A stretch of 38,658 nt of DNA, from the NCBI GenBank assembly GCA_016935695.1, contig JAFGQL010000105.1:1-38658 (forward strand), written 5' to 3'. The notes under the pieces are model-generated. The model searched no databases. It was not told where the DNA came from and was given only the letters and a program-made list of their open reading frames with translations. Shown here piece by piece: positions 14,973 through 24,059 of the stretch. The translations under genes and the position numbers were made by a program. The stretch's first letter is position 1. Each line of letters opens with the position of its first letter. The stretch is from Spirochaetales bacterium. GTDB lineage: Bacteria > Spirochaetota > Spirochaetia > JC444 > Marispirochaetaceae.

Positions 14973-16247
14973 ATGGAAACATACCGTAACGAAACCGACT
15001 ACCTGAACGCCCTGGGAAAACGGGCCCTCCTTCCCGCGGGGTTTAAGGCTTCTTCCCTGTCTTTTTCCTTTTTCCCGGAGGAGGTCAGCAGGGAAGCCCG
15101 CATGAACCTGAACCTCATTCTCCTGGACCAGCCGACCGACTCCTTCGCCGGGGTCTTTACCCGTAATGCTTTTCCCGGCGCCCCGGTTATTATCGGGAAA
15201 AAACGCCTTGAGGGTCTGAAGACCAGGGGTGTGATCATCAATAATAAAATTGCCAATGTACTTGCTCCCGACGGACTTGAGACCGCGGAACGCATCCTGG
15301 ATACCCTCGCGGCCCACACCGGCGGCAGCGCTGCGGAGTATTTTTCCTCCTCAACCGGGGTGATCGGCTGGAAACTGCCGGGCCCCCAGATAAAGTCTCA
15401 GATACCCGGCCTGGTGGAATCCCTTCAGTCCGATTCCATTCTCTCTGTGGCCAGGGGAATCATGACTACCGACGCGTACCCGAAAATTCGTTCAGCATCC
15501 CTGGGGGACGGCCGGATTGTCGCCATCGCCAAGGGGGCCGGCATGATCGAGCCGAATATGGCCACCATGCTGGTGTTCGTGCTGACCGATATCGATATCC
15601 CCCGCAAGGATCTTCAACAGGTCCTCGGCCGTACGGTTGAGAGGACTTTCAACCGTATCAGTGTGGACGGCGACCAGAGTACCAGCGATATGGTCCTTGC
15701 CTTTTCTTCTAAAGAGGCGGGAGGCATTGATGTCCATGAGTTTGAAGAGGCCCTCGCTCGGGTCTTCGGCGAGCTCGCCATGGACGTGGTCCGTAACGGC
15801 GAAGGCACAGGCCATGTCATGGAAGTGCAGGTAGAAGGAGCGGAAAACGAGGGCGAAGCGGCGGCTATAGGCAAGGCGGTGGTAAACTCCCCCCTTGTCA
15901 AAACAGCGGTGTTCGGAAATGACCCCAATATCGGAAGGGTTGTGGCCGCGGTCGGCGATTTTGCCGGAAATGCCGGGGTTCCTGTTGACCTCGATGCCCT
16001 TCTTGTCGCCGTAGGAGGGGAGACGGTCTTCGAAAACCGCCGTTTTTCCCTTGATCCACAGAAAGAAAACCGTCTTTTTGCGTATTTACAGGACTGTGCC
16101 CTCACTCCCGAATTGAAAGGATACCCTGAACATGATAAAAATGTAGTAATCAGGATAATCGTGGGAAGGGGATCAGGTTCCGCAACTGTATTCGGAAGCG
16201 ATCTCAGCTATGAGTATATCCGGGAGAATGCAGACTACAGAACCTGA
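14973..16247 (+). CDS. argJ: Glutamate/ornithine N-acetyltransferase ArgJ
   Basis: A 424-residue arginine-pathway enzyme that moves acetyl groups from N-acetylornithine to glutamate; bifunctional members also use acetyl-CoA. The self-cleavage site is intact: KGAGMIEPNMATML with Thr198 as the nucleophile exposed at the new N-terminus of the beta chain. Other family marks are AGVFTRNAF, SSTGVIG and RGIMTTD. The ATG at 14973 is the only reasonable start: an in-frame TAA lies at 14967-14969, and the N-terminal strand is needed for the fold. It has no Shine-Dalgarno box. No other arg genes are adjacent; instead moxR follows after 13 bases, so argJ seems to lead the Bat operon. Confidence 0.93.
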   Translation: METYRNETDYLNALGKRALLPAGFKASSLSFSFFPEEVSREARMNLNLILLDQPTDSFAGVFTRNAFPGAPVIIGKKRLEGLKTRGVIINNKIANVLAPDGLETAERILDTLAAHTGGSAAEYFSSSTGVIGWKLPGPQIKSQIPGLVESLQSDSILSVARGIMTTDAYPKIRSASLGDGRIVAIAKGAGMIEPNMATMLVFVLTDIDIPRKDLQQVLGRTVERTFNRISVDGDQSTSDMVLAFSSKEAGGIDVHEFEEALARVFGELAMDVVRNGEGTGHVMEVQVEGAENEGEAAAIGKAVVNSPLVKTAVFGNDPNIGRVVAAVGDFAGNAGVPVDLDALLVAVGGETVFENRRFSLDPQKENRLFAYLQDCALTPELKGYPEHDKNVVIRIIVGRGSGSATVFGSDLSYEYIRENADYRT

Positions 16248-16260
16248 GGAAACACACGTC

Positions 16261-17241
16261 ATGGAAAGTGCAAAAATTGATGCGAAAGTGGAGCGGGTAA
16301 GCGCGGATATCGCGAAACTCCGCGCGGAAATCGGTAAACGGATTGTGGGACAAAGCTCCATGGTCGACGGCATGCTGATGGGTCTTATTGTCGGCGGCCA
16401 TGTCCTTCTGGAAGGGGTTCCCGGCCTTGCCAAAACCCTGGCAGTAAAAACCTTCGCAGAGGTGCTCGACGCAGAGTTCAAGCGGATCCAGTTCACCCCC
16501 GACCTTTTACCTGCCGACCTTGTGGGAACGATGATTTACCGGCAGCAGACCGGTGAGTTCGTACCGCGTAAAGGACCCCTGTTTGCTAATATCATTCTTG
16601 CAGACGAAATCAACCGTGCTCCCGCCAAGGTGCAGTCGGCCCTGCTTGAGGCCATGGAGGAAAAGCACGTAACCCTTGGTGATAAAACCTACTATCTGCC
16701 CAAACCCTTTTTTGTCATGGCCACCCAGAACCCTATCGAAACCGAAGGTACCTACCAGCTGCCGGAAGCCCAGCTTGACCGTTTTCTCCTGAAGCTCAAC
16801 CTGTCCTATCCCGGAGCCGATGAAGAACTCGCCATTCTCCGCAGAATGGGCAACGAAAAGAGTATTTTCGTGCAGAAAGTGCTTTCTCCCGGGCTTTTGA
16901 ACCTCCTCCGGGAAGCTGCAATGAGCATTCGCGTGGATGAGGAAATTGAGAAATATATTGTCTCAATTGTGACTGCCACACGGCAGACGGGCAACGCCAA
17001 ACTTCCTTTTGCCCGGTATATCGAGTTCGGGGCTTCTACGAGGGCGACTCTTGGTCTGTACCGCTGCGCCAAGGTAAAAGCCCTCTTTGAAGGCCGCGGA
17101 TTTGTAATCCCCGAAGACGTCAAAGCGGTGGTAGCCAATGTGCTGCGCCACAGGCTGGTTCTCTCCTATGAAGCAGAGAGCGAGCAATTGAGCGCCGATG
17201 ACGTGATTCATCAGGTTCTGAAAGCAGTTCCGGTCCCCTGA
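16261..17241 (+). CDS. MoxR-family AAA+ ATPase of the Bat locus
   Basis: A 326-residue MoxR ATPase, a chaperone-like AAA+ protein that works with von Willebrand A (VWA) proteins in assembling or activating complexes. Walker A GVPGLAKT is at 52-59, Walker B ILADE at about 112-116, sensor 1 ATQNPIE and the sensor 2/arginine region GASTRA. I start at ATG 16261, which has a GAGGA box at ten bases; earlier in-frame ATGs at 16210 and 16228 lie inside argJ. It is the first gene of the Bat cluster and is followed by a DUF58 protein, the standard order. Confidence 0.92.
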   Translation: MESAKIDAKVERVSADIAKLRAEIGKRIVGQSSMVDGMLMGLIVGGHVLLEGVPGLAKTLAVKTFAEVLDAEFKRIQFTPDLLPADLVGTMIYRQQTGEFVPRKGPLFANIILADEINRAPAKVQSALLEAMEEKHVTLGDKTYYLPKPFFVMATQNPIETEGTYQLPEAQLDRFLLKLNLSYPGADEELAILRRMGNEKSIFVQKVLSPGLLNLLREAAMSIRVDEEIEKYIVSIVTATRQTGNAKLPFARYIEFGASTRATLGLYRCAKVKALFEGRGFVIPEDVKAVVANVLRHRLVLSYEAESEQLSADDVIHQVLKAVPVP

Positions 17242-17275
17242 CGGCCGGGGGCGTTAACGGTGTAAGGTTTATAGC

Positions 17276-18148
17276 TTGGAAAAGTCGAAGCTCTATCAGC
17301 GGATACGAAAACTACCTCTTGTAAGCGCAAAACTCATAGAAGGTTTGTTCGCCGGGAATTACCGCTCGGTATTCCGGGGTCCCGGACTTGAGTTCGACGA
17401 AGTGCGGGAATACACCGACGAGGATGACTACCGGAACATTGACTGGAACGTGAGTTCGCGCATGGACAGCCCCTACGCGAAGACATACCGGGAAGAACGC
17501 GAGCTGACCCTGTTTCTGCTGATCGACACCTCGCCGTCCATGTTCACGGGAACCCGGGAATCAAGCAAGATGGAAACCGGGGAAATTGTGTCCGCCATGT
17601 TCGCCTTTGCCGCGGCTTACAATAACGACCGTGTGGGAGCTGCCTTTTTTACCGACCGCATAGAAAAATGGGTACCCGCCGCAAAAGGAAAGAAACATGT
17701 GGCCCGGCTGGTCCGGGACATGGAACAGATACAACCCCAGGGTCACGGGTCCGATCTCGGTCTCGCCTTAAAGACCTTCCGGGAAAACCAGAAGACCCGG
17801 GGTATCTGTATCATCATTTCTGATTTCCGTACCATGACCGGATGGCCCGAACTGTCCATGATCAAAAAGCATCATGACATCATTCCCGTACGCATCACTG
17901 ATCCCGGCGACCGTGATTTTCCCGAAACCGGTCTTGCCGAACTGATCGATCCCGAAACCCGCCGCGCGGTCCACAGTCTCGGGCTGAACCGCGGTTTCCG
18001 CAGAGAGTGGACCACTTATTTTCATGTAGAAGAAACACGTATCCGTAATGAGTTCAAGCGGAGGGGGATTCCCCTTCTGTCCATTGATACCGGCGACGAT
18101 CCTGTGGAAGCGGTCACCAGATTTCTTAGACGCAGGAGACGACGGTGA
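17276..18148 (+). CDS. DUF58 protein with VWA-like fold (Bat locus)
   Basis: A 290-residue cytoplasmic protein. The DUF58 signature REYTDEDDYRNIDWNVSSR lies at 44-62, followed by a VWA-like domain with an intact metal-site motif DTSPS (84-88) and ISDFR later. It ends in a run of arginines. DUF58 proteins are encoded beside MoxR and are thought to be its partners. The start is TTG at 17276 with TAAGG eight bases before it. Its stop overlaps the GTG of the next gene by four bases. Confidence 0.85.
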   Translation: MEKSKLYQRIRKLPLVSAKLIEGLFAGNYRSVFRGPGLEFDEVREYTDEDDYRNIDWNVSSRMDSPYAKTYREERELTLFLLIDTSPSMFTGTRESSKMETGEIVSAMFAFAAAYNNDRVGAAFFTDRIEKWVPAAKGKKHVARLVRDMEQIQPQGHGSDLGLALKTFRENQKTRGICIIISDFRTMTGWPELSMIKKHHDIIPVRITDPGDRDFPETGLAELIDPETRRAVHSLGLNRGFRREWTTYFHVEETRIRNEFKRRGIPLLSIDTGDDPVEAVTRFLRRRRRR

Positions 18149-19044
18149 AACGGTTCGCCCTGCTGCTCCTGGCTGCGATCTTCGTGTTCCGGCTTCATGC
18201 TGATACCCCAGGGACCATAGAGAGCAACATGTTTCTGCCCCCTGATTTTTATGTGGGCGACATGGTAGAGCTGAGGATGGTGGTTACGCCTTCAGCCGGA
18301 TCGTCTCTATCCATTCCGAAAGATCTTCCAAAACCGTTCTGGATGCGCATAGAATCCCTGGGCATGAAGCAGCTGTCCGGAGGTTCATACGAGATCCGCC
18401 TGATTTTCGCGTCTTATTTTCCCGGCACCAGGACTCTTCCCGCCCTGGATCTGGGCGGCATGGTAATCGACAAGGTGAAGATCCACACCCTTTCTGTGCT
18501 GAGCCAGGACAATCCTCAGCTGAAAGACATCCGTCCTCCCATGATTCTTCCCGGTACGGTTCTTTTGCTTGTTTTCGCGGGTCTACTTCTGTTAGGCGGT
18601 CCTCTTGTCGCGGTGTTCTCGGTAAATGTACTTAAAAACCAGGGCCGTCTATTCATGCAGCGGCTTCAATGGAAGCTGCCCTACCGCCGTTTTACAAAGC
18701 TCACGAAGGAGTTGAACAGCAGTTTCTTTTCCATGAGCGACAGGGACTTTTATTTTTCCCTTTCCGAGGGCCTCAGGAATTATCTTTCCGACAGGACAGG
18801 AGAAGATTTCCTTACCGTCACGCTGGAAGAAATCGGTACGTTGCTTCCCGCTTATCTGAATGATTTTGAAGACCAGAAACAGATGATCAAGCTGCTGCAC
18901 TATGCCGACCTGATCAAGTTTTCCGGCGGCGGCAGTATTCTGGAAAAGAAACGGAAGGATCTTGACGATGCCTCCTCACTTATCCGGTCCATAGAAGCCG
19001 GGTACGGCGAGGTTCACAAGGAGGACCATGATGTTCACCTTTGA
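18145..19044 (+). CDS. Bat-locus single-pass membrane protein
   Basis: A 299-residue protein with a signal peptide (about 1-19), a periplasmic immunoglobulin-like domain (20-130), one membrane helix (134-160) and a 140-residue cytoplasmic part. The periplasmic part resembles the beta-rich segments of BatD, and the layout is like the unnamed or DUF4381-type protein found between DUF58 and BatA genes in Bat loci. I do not recognise a named family. GTG start overlaps the DUF58 stop, with AGGAGA upstream. The end overlaps the start of batA by 14 bases. It probably anchors the MoxR/DUF58 pair to the membrane proteins. Confidence 0.65.
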   Translation: MKRFALLLLAAIFVFRLHADTPGTIESNMFLPPDFYVGDMVELRMVVTPSAGSSLSIPKDLPKPFWMRIESLGMKQLSGGSYEIRLIFASYFPGTRTLPALDLGGMVIDKVKIHTLSVLSQDNPQLKDIRPPMILPGTVLLLVFAGLLLLGGPLVAVFSVNVLKNQGRLFMQRLQWKLPYRRFTKLTKELNSSFFSMSDRDFYFSLSEGLRNYLSDRTGEDFLTVTLEEIGTLLPAYLNDFEDQKQMIKLLHYADLIKFSGGGSILEKKRKDLDDASSLIRSIEAGYGEVHKEDHDVHL

Positions 19045-20032
19045 GCAGCCGCTGTATCTTCTTCTGTTGTCTTTTCTTCCTGTTGCCGTGTTCTTTAAAT
19101 ACGCCAAGTCACGGGACAACGGGCGCTTTCCCTATGCGTTCTCTGTGTACAATGGCCCGGTTTTCAAAGGCGTCAGCTGGTCCATTTCCCTGCCGCTGTT
19201 TTTCGCGGAGCTTTGCTTCTGGCTGTCCGCGGCGCTGCTTGTTCTTGCGCTGGCAGGTCCGTCGGTTGTCAACCACACCAGAATGTACCTTACCCGCGGC
19301 GCCGATATCATGATTGTCCTGGATGAATCACCCAGCATGTCCGCCCAGGATTTTGTGCCTGAAAACCGCTTCGGCGCCGCCAAGGAAGTGATCAGGGCCT
19401 TTGTTGAATCCAGGGAAAACGACCCTCTGGGGCTAGTTGTGTTTAGTCAGGACGCGGCTCTCAAGGTGCCGCCGACCCTGGACTACAAGTATTTTCTGTC
19501 CCGGGTGGATGAACTCGAACTTATGAGTCTGGGGGAAGGCACCGCCATCGGTATGGGCATCTCTGTCGCCGCTCTCCACCTCCGCAATTCCAGCGCCCGG
19601 CAGAAGGTGATCATCCTGCTTACCGACGGCGACAATAACGCAGGAGAAATTCTACCGGATTCGGCGGCTGATATCGCCCGACGGCTGGGAATACGAATTT
19701 ACGCAATCGGTCTTGGCACTGAAGGGGATATTCCCGGCGAGTACAAAGATCCCCGAACGGGAAAAATTTTCCGCGGAATATTTAGAAGTAATATAGACGA
19801 GGCTATGCTGGAACGGATAACCGCCGATACCGGCGGGCGTTATTTCGCCGCTTCTACAAAAGGGGCCCTTGAAACGGTATTCCGCGCAATTGATTCCTTT
19901 GAAACAACCGAGAAACGGGTGAAAATCCAGACCAACACCAGGAGTCTGCATGTGGCTTTCATTGCCGCCTCGTGCATCTTCTTTCTTGTATTTTTCCTGA
20001 TCCGGAAAATCCTGTTCAGGGAGGTACTGTAA
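19031..20032 (+). CDS. batA: VWA-domain membrane protein BatA
   Basis: A 333-residue membrane protein with two N-terminal helices (about 7-23 and 53-75), a VWA domain facing the periplasm and a C-terminal helix (about 309-328). The metal-ion-dependent adhesion site is complete: DESPS at 98-102, the GEGTAIG threonine and LTDGDNN. BatA and BatB are paired VWA proteins of the Bat (Bacteroides aerotolerance) locus, which also exists in Leptospira and treponemes; stress roles have been proposed, but the function is unsettled. ATG 19031 fits the AAGGAGG box (6 bases) better than ATG 19028 (3 bases). Its stop shares a base with the batB start (TAATG). Confidence 0.85.
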   Translation: MFTFEQPLYLLLLSFLPVAVFFKYAKSRDNGRFPYAFSVYNGPVFKGVSWSISLPLFFAELCFWLSAALLVLALAGPSVVNHTRMYLTRGADIMIVLDESPSMSAQDFVPENRFGAAKEVIRAFVESRENDPLGLVVFSQDAALKVPPTLDYKYFLSRVDELELMSLGEGTAIGMGISVAALHLRNSSARQKVIILLTDGDNNAGEILPDSAADIARRLGIRIYAIGLGTEGDIPGEYKDPRTGKIFRGIFRSNIDEAMLERITADTGGRYFAASTKGALETVFRAIDSFETTEKRVKIQTNTRSLHVAFIAASCIFFLVFFLIRKILFREVL

Positions 20033-21006
20033 TGCTGGTGTACCGCCAGAGCCTCCTTGCCCTTTTCATCCTTCTTGCTCCTCTTCTGCTGTTTTTGTGG
20101 CGCCACTACCGGAAAGGTCTGCACGATTTCCGCCTCCTTATCGGGCCTTGGCGTTTTGAACAGATGAAGGACGCCTATATTTTCCGCTGGTTTTTTTCAT
20201 CCCTCCTGTTGGTCATCTACTTTTCAGCAATGATTATGGCTTTGAGCGACATACGTTTTTCCGCCAATCCTGTTGCGGAAGACGTGTCCGGCCGGGATGT
20301 GGTGTTTTGTGTCGATGTGTCGCGGAGCATGAACGCACAGGATACGGGAGTATCCAGGATGGACCTGGCACGGGAAGCCATTACGGGAATAATTGAATCC
20401 GGCCACTCGATGCGTTTCGGCCTTGTGGTTTTCAAAGGCACAGCTTCTGTGTTTGTACCGGTTACCGAGGACCTGTACACTCTGATCGATAGTTTATCCT
20501 ATCTTGGTCCCGGGCTGCTTTCATCCACTGGTACGAATATACGGGCAGGGGTCGATACAGCAGTCTCAGCCTTCCCGTCCATGCAGGAAAGCCGGCGGCA
20601 GCTTATCCTGTTCACCGACGGTGAAGCCCTGGAGGGTTCCATGGACGGCGTCGGAATGTTGTTAAAAGAACGGCGCATTGAGTTCACGGCCGTCGGTGTG
20701 GGCACCATTAACGGCGCCACGATACCAGCCGGCGCAGATGCCGTGGTTACCGGACCTGACGGTCAGGCTGTGGTAAGCCGTCTGGATGACAGATCGCTGA
20801 GGGCAGCGGCTGCTGCTGCCGGCGGCACTTATCGCCAGCTTGATCAGCACGCCGCGGTTCACGCGCTGGTAACAGAGATGTCTGCCCAGAGGGGCCAGGT
20901 GTATGCCAGGGAGCGCCTTGGATACCGGTTGTTACTTTTGCCGGCCTTTATTGCCATGGCGCTCCTGTATTTTATCTGGGGCTCTGCCTGGAAGAGGGAA
21001 CAATGA
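20032..21006 (+). CDS. batB: VWA-domain membrane protein BatB
   Basis: A 324-residue paralogue of BatA with two N-terminal helices (about 5-23 and 52-72), a VWA domain with a complete metal site (DVSRS at 95-99, STGTN, FTDGE) and a C-terminal helix near 302-320. An AGGGAGG box lies seven bases before the ATG at 20032; the frame extends upstream into batA but without a start signal. Both VWA proteins keep their metal sites, so both should bind ligands. It overlaps batC by four bases (ATGA). Confidence 0.85.
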   Translation: MLVYRQSLLALFILLAPLLLFLWRHYRKGLHDFRLLIGPWRFEQMKDAYIFRWFFSSLLLVIYFSAMIMALSDIRFSANPVAEDVSGRDVVFCVDVSRSMNAQDTGVSRMDLAREAITGIIESGHSMRFGLVVFKGTASVFVPVTEDLYTLIDSLSYLGPGLLSSTGTNIRAGVDTAVSAFPSMQESRRQLILFTDGEALEGSMDGVGMLLKERRIEFTAVGVGTINGATIPAGADAVVTGPDGQAVVSRLDDRSLRAAAAAAGGTYRQLDQHAAVHALVTEMSAQRGQVYARERLGYRLLLLPAFIAMALLYFIWGSAWKREQ

Positions 21007-21578
21007 AACGATTATGCGTGTGCGCCGCTGTGGTGATAGTTTTAGCCGGTTGCACAAATCCGGAAGCCTACTACCGGACTATTCGCGGTTATTACTCATA
21101 TCATCAGGGTAAATATCAGGAAGCGAATGTCCAGTACCTCGTCATGCGTAAAAAGGAATTTGCCCCTGATATCATTTCCTACAATCTTGGCAATGTATAT
21201 TACGTTCTTGGCGAGACAGATGCCGCCGAGGAAGAATGGCTCAATGCTTCGTTGAGCAGCGACACGGAACTTCTGTTCCGCCTCTACTTTAACCGGGGAA
21301 ATATGTACTACGAGAAGGGCGAGTTTGAGCTCAGTTACCAGTATTTCAGAAAGGCCCTTGAATTGTACCCGGATAACCTTGATGCCAAGCATAATCTGGA
21401 GATGAGTCTTGGACGGCTGAATACCGCCGATGCGGATCCCCAGCAGGAAGAAGCCTCTTCGGGAGACGGTGAATTGAGCGATGATGTTGAGCGGGTACTG
21501 CAGTATATCAGGAGAAAGGAGGAGAGCGAATGGATTTCCGGCAACGAAGATACCGCATCGTCCCGGCGGGACTGGTAA
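21003..21578 (+). CDS. batC: TPR lipoprotein BatC
   Basis: A 191-residue predicted lipoprotein with lipobox LAGC (Cys17). The mature protein has about three TPR units (YYSYHQGKYQEANVQYLVM, ISYNLGNVYYVLGETDAAEEEW, LYFNRGNMYYEKGEFELSYQYFRKAL) and an acidic tail. BatC is the TPR partner of BatA/BatB. Its start overlaps the batB stop, and its last 49 bases overlap the start of batD in another frame, an unusually long overlap that places the batD ribosome binding site (AAAGGAGG) inside batC. Confidence 0.82.
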   Translation: MKRLCVCAAVVIVLAGCTNPEAYYRTIRGYYSYHQGKYQEANVQYLVMRKKEFAPDIISYNLGNVYYVLGETDAAEEEWLNASLSSDTELLFRLYFNRGNMYYEKGEFELSYQYFRKALELYPDNLDAKHNLEMSLGRLNTADADPQQEEASSGDGELSDDVERVLQYIRRKEESEWISGNEDTASSRRDW

Positions 21579-23602
21579 TCGCGGTTTTTTGTCTTTTTCC
21601 TGTTACCGGCCAGACGGCGGCCGATCAATCTTCCGCCCCGCTCCCCCTTGTCATAAGCGTTACCCCTGAGGCAGTAGGCGCCGGGGACCAGGTGCTTGTT
21701 TCTTTCGAGGTCCCCCATCAATTGACCGATTCGGCTTATATTACCGAACGGCCGCCGCAAAAGCTGCCGGGGCTGTATCTGGTAAAGGGTCCCTACCGGA
21801 ATTATCTCTATGACCGCGGCGAGGACGGGACCTATACCGTGCGGACAAAAGTGCGGTATTACTACGCGTCCAGAAGCACCGGCGTTAAGGAGATTCCCAC
21901 TTACCGGGTTGCCGTCCCTGACGGACCGGTGTATGAAAGCGCCGCCGCTCTGGTAAAAGTGGGGGAGTACAGCCGCAGGGTTCTCACTTTTCCTCTTGAA
22001 GTGGCCTGGGATCTGCCAAAGGATACGGTCTATGTGGGAGAAACCCTGCCTCTGGTCCTGAAGGTTCAGAACCAGGATGAGATTTCCCTGATCGAAGGTG
22101 TTTCCGTAACAGCGCCTCGGGGTGTGTTTTTCGAGAAAGCCGAAGGTCTGGAAGACATCAGCCGGGTGACTGTCGCCGGTGTGCGTCTGTACCATATCCC
22201 CGCGGCTGTGTATATGTTCATCGCGCCCTCTCCCGGCCGGTATTTTGTGCCCAACGCCGGGGTGAAGGCAGGCGGCCGCGACGGCGAGAGCCGGACTGTT
22301 GCCATTGATGTACTGCCGCTTCCTGACCGGGTCCGGACGACCGGCGCGGTGGGTACGTTTACCCGGCATGAACGATTTCTGGACCCCCAGCTGTATGCCG
22401 GCAGCGAAGCAGTGGTGGAAATAACAGTAAAAGGAAACGGAAACCTGCCGTTTCTCGCGATGCCTTCTCCCGAAGGCCAGGACCTTGTTTTTTCGCAAGC
22501 CAAAGAGGAATTGTCAATTCAGGCGGATTCCCGGGGGTATCACGGAGAAAGAACCTTCCGTTATGCATTTACTCCCGGGAAAGAAGGGTCTGTCCGCGTT
22601 CAAATACCCGAGTTCCCCTATTTTTCCGATAAGACACAAAAGGTCGTTGTCCTGGAAGGCCGCACTCTGACTGCCCGGGTCCTGCCCGCGCCATCTTTCG
22701 TCAGGGGGACCGAAGCCGATCTTCTGGAAACCCTGGTTCCGCTTCCGGCGGAAAAAGTCCGGAGTGTACAGGCCCTCGGGCTGGCTGGTATTCCCAGTAC
22801 CTACCTTGCGTTTCTGCCACTGCCCCTGGGATTCGCGGTGCTTCTCATCCTGCGTATACGGAAGGCCCTTCCCGGAGTTTTTCTTCTGGTGCTGATGGTT
22901 TCGGCAGGAGACGGGTTTTCGCCGGTTCTGGAGCAGGCGTATGACCTGTGGGACGCGGGATCATTTGCCCAAAGCGGTCATGCATTTGCCCAGGCTGCCG
23001 ATGCGTTTCCCCGTAACGGGGCCCTGTTTTACAATATGGCCCTGTGTAAAGTACGGACCGGTAATTTTTCCGACGCCCTGTACCTTTCCAGAAAAGCTCT
23101 CCATCTCCGCCCACGGGATCCGGATCTTCAGCGGCTGCCGGGTTTGATTGAACAGCGTATGGAACTGGTTCACCAAGTTGAAATACCCGGCTACATTAAT
23201 CCTGATTATGCTTTTTTGGGTCTTATCATCGGGGTGAACGCCCTGGCGGTCATCGGTATTCTGCTTTTGTTTCGTAAAAACATTGTGCTCACCATCAGCG
23301 CCGTGCTTTTCTCTGCTTTCATCATCATTGCCGGGGTCATAGAGTATCAGGGAGTCACGGCGGCCTCGAGGGATCTTGGAACCGTAAACAGGGCTGTGCA
23401 CCTGAAGCGCATTCCCAAAGAAAGTGCAGGCGACTGGCTGGAAGTGCCTGAAGGAACAGGGGTCCGTATACTGGAAGATGCCGACGGGTTTTTGCTTATC
23501 GAGAACGGAATCGGTACCAGGGGCTGGGTTCCGGCGGAAACGGTGTTTTCCCATAACGATCTTACAAGCTGGAAAACCGATGGATTTTGGCAAGATCCTT
23601 GA
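21530..23602 (+). CDS. batD: BatD-BatE fusion protein
   Basis: A 690-residue membrane protein that joins two Bat parts. Residues 1-30 are a signal peptide; 35-400 are the beta-sandwich repeats typical of BatD; 424-442 and 446-460 are membrane helices; 464-530 hold two TPR units; 558-581 and 585-605 are two more helices; and 622-673 form a bacterial SH3 domain (EVPEGTGVRILEDADGFLLI..GTRGWVP). The TPR-two helices-SH3 half is what a separate BatE gene encodes in Bacteroidetes. No other batE is present here. The SH3 domain suggests contact with peptidoglycan or a periplasmic partner. It ends inside the smr gene (23-base overlap). Confidence 0.82.
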   Translation: MDFRQRRYRIVPAGLVIAVFCLFPVTGQTAADQSSAPLPLVISVTPEAVGAGDQVLVSFEVPHQLTDSAYITERPPQKLPGLYLVKGPYRNYLYDRGEDGTYTVRTKVRYYYASRSTGVKEIPTYRVAVPDGPVYESAAALVKVGEYSRRVLTFPLEVAWDLPKDTVYVGETLPLVLKVQNQDEISLIEGVSVTAPRGVFFEKAEGLEDISRVTVAGVRLYHIPAAVYMFIAPSPGRYFVPNAGVKAGGRDGESRTVAIDVLPLPDRVRTTGAVGTFTRHERFLDPQLYAGSEAVVEITVKGNGNLPFLAMPSPEGQDLVFSQAKEELSIQADSRGYHGERTFRYAFTPGKEGSVRVQIPEFPYFSDKTQKVVVLEGRTLTARVLPAPSFVRGTEADLLETLVPLPAEKVRSVQALGLAGIPSTYLAFLPLPLGFAVLLILRIRKALPGVFLLVLMVSAGDGFSPVLEQAYDLWDAGSFAQSGHAFAQAADAFPRNGALFYNMALCKVRTGNFSDALYLSRKALHLRPRDPDLQRLPGLIEQRMELVHQVEIPGYINPDYAFLGLIIGVNALAVIGILLLFRKNIVLTISAVLFSAFIIIAGVIEYQGVTAASRDLGTVNRAVHLKRIPKESAGDWLEVPEGTGVRILEDADGFLLIENGIGTRGWVPAETVFSHNDLTSWKTDGFWQDP

Positions 23603-24059
23603 GGAATGGGAAAGGGAGAAAAACCCTCATGACAGAAAGAAGCAGGGTCGGCAGACAGGAGGGCATCAGCCCTCCGACGGTTTCGGGGCCTTGCTGGATG
23701 AATATGGCCATGTAGACAAGGATGCCGTCATTGACCGCCTGAAACCCCAGGTGCCGGGTGAAGGGCGGCAGAAACTCAAACGCATGAAAAGTGAACGGAC
23801 CCTTGATCTCCACGGCTGCACCGTTGCCGAGGGCCTCAAGCAGCTCGAGTACTTTTTGCTTAAAGCCCGTCACGATAAACTCAAGAAGGTCCTCATTATT
23901 CACGGGAAAGGGAAGCACTCTCCCCAGGGACCGGTTTTAAGAACCGCGGTGAGGGATTTTCTGAGGGAATCTGGGTTAGTCGGGGAAACAGGAAAAGCAA
24001 AAAAAGGCGACGGCGGTGACGGCGCGACCTGGGCGGTTATCCGCTACCGTTCCCGGTAA
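23580..24059 (+). CDS. Smr-domain protein
   Basis: A 159-residue protein whose C-terminal half is a Smr (MutS2-related) domain: TLDLHGCTV carries the LDLHG motif and [11 protein letters not shown] matches the second (T/H)GKG motif. Smr domains nick DNA or cleave RNA; stand-alone copies include ribosome-rescue nucleases. The first 70 residues are charged and likely flexible. I start at ATG 23580, inside the end of batD; the longer upstream frame runs against BatD codons. There is no good Shine-Dalgarno box, so translation probably depends on coupling with batD. The last 16 bases overlap the convergent infA. Confidence 0.8.
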   Translation: MDFGKILEEWEREKNPHDRKKQGRQTGGHQPSDGFGALLDEYGHVDKDAVIDRLKPQVPGEGRQKLKRMKSERTLDLHGCTVAEGLKQLEYFLLKARHDKLKKVLIIHGKGKHSPQGPVLRTAVRDFLRESGLVGETGKAKKGDGGDGATWAVIRYRSR

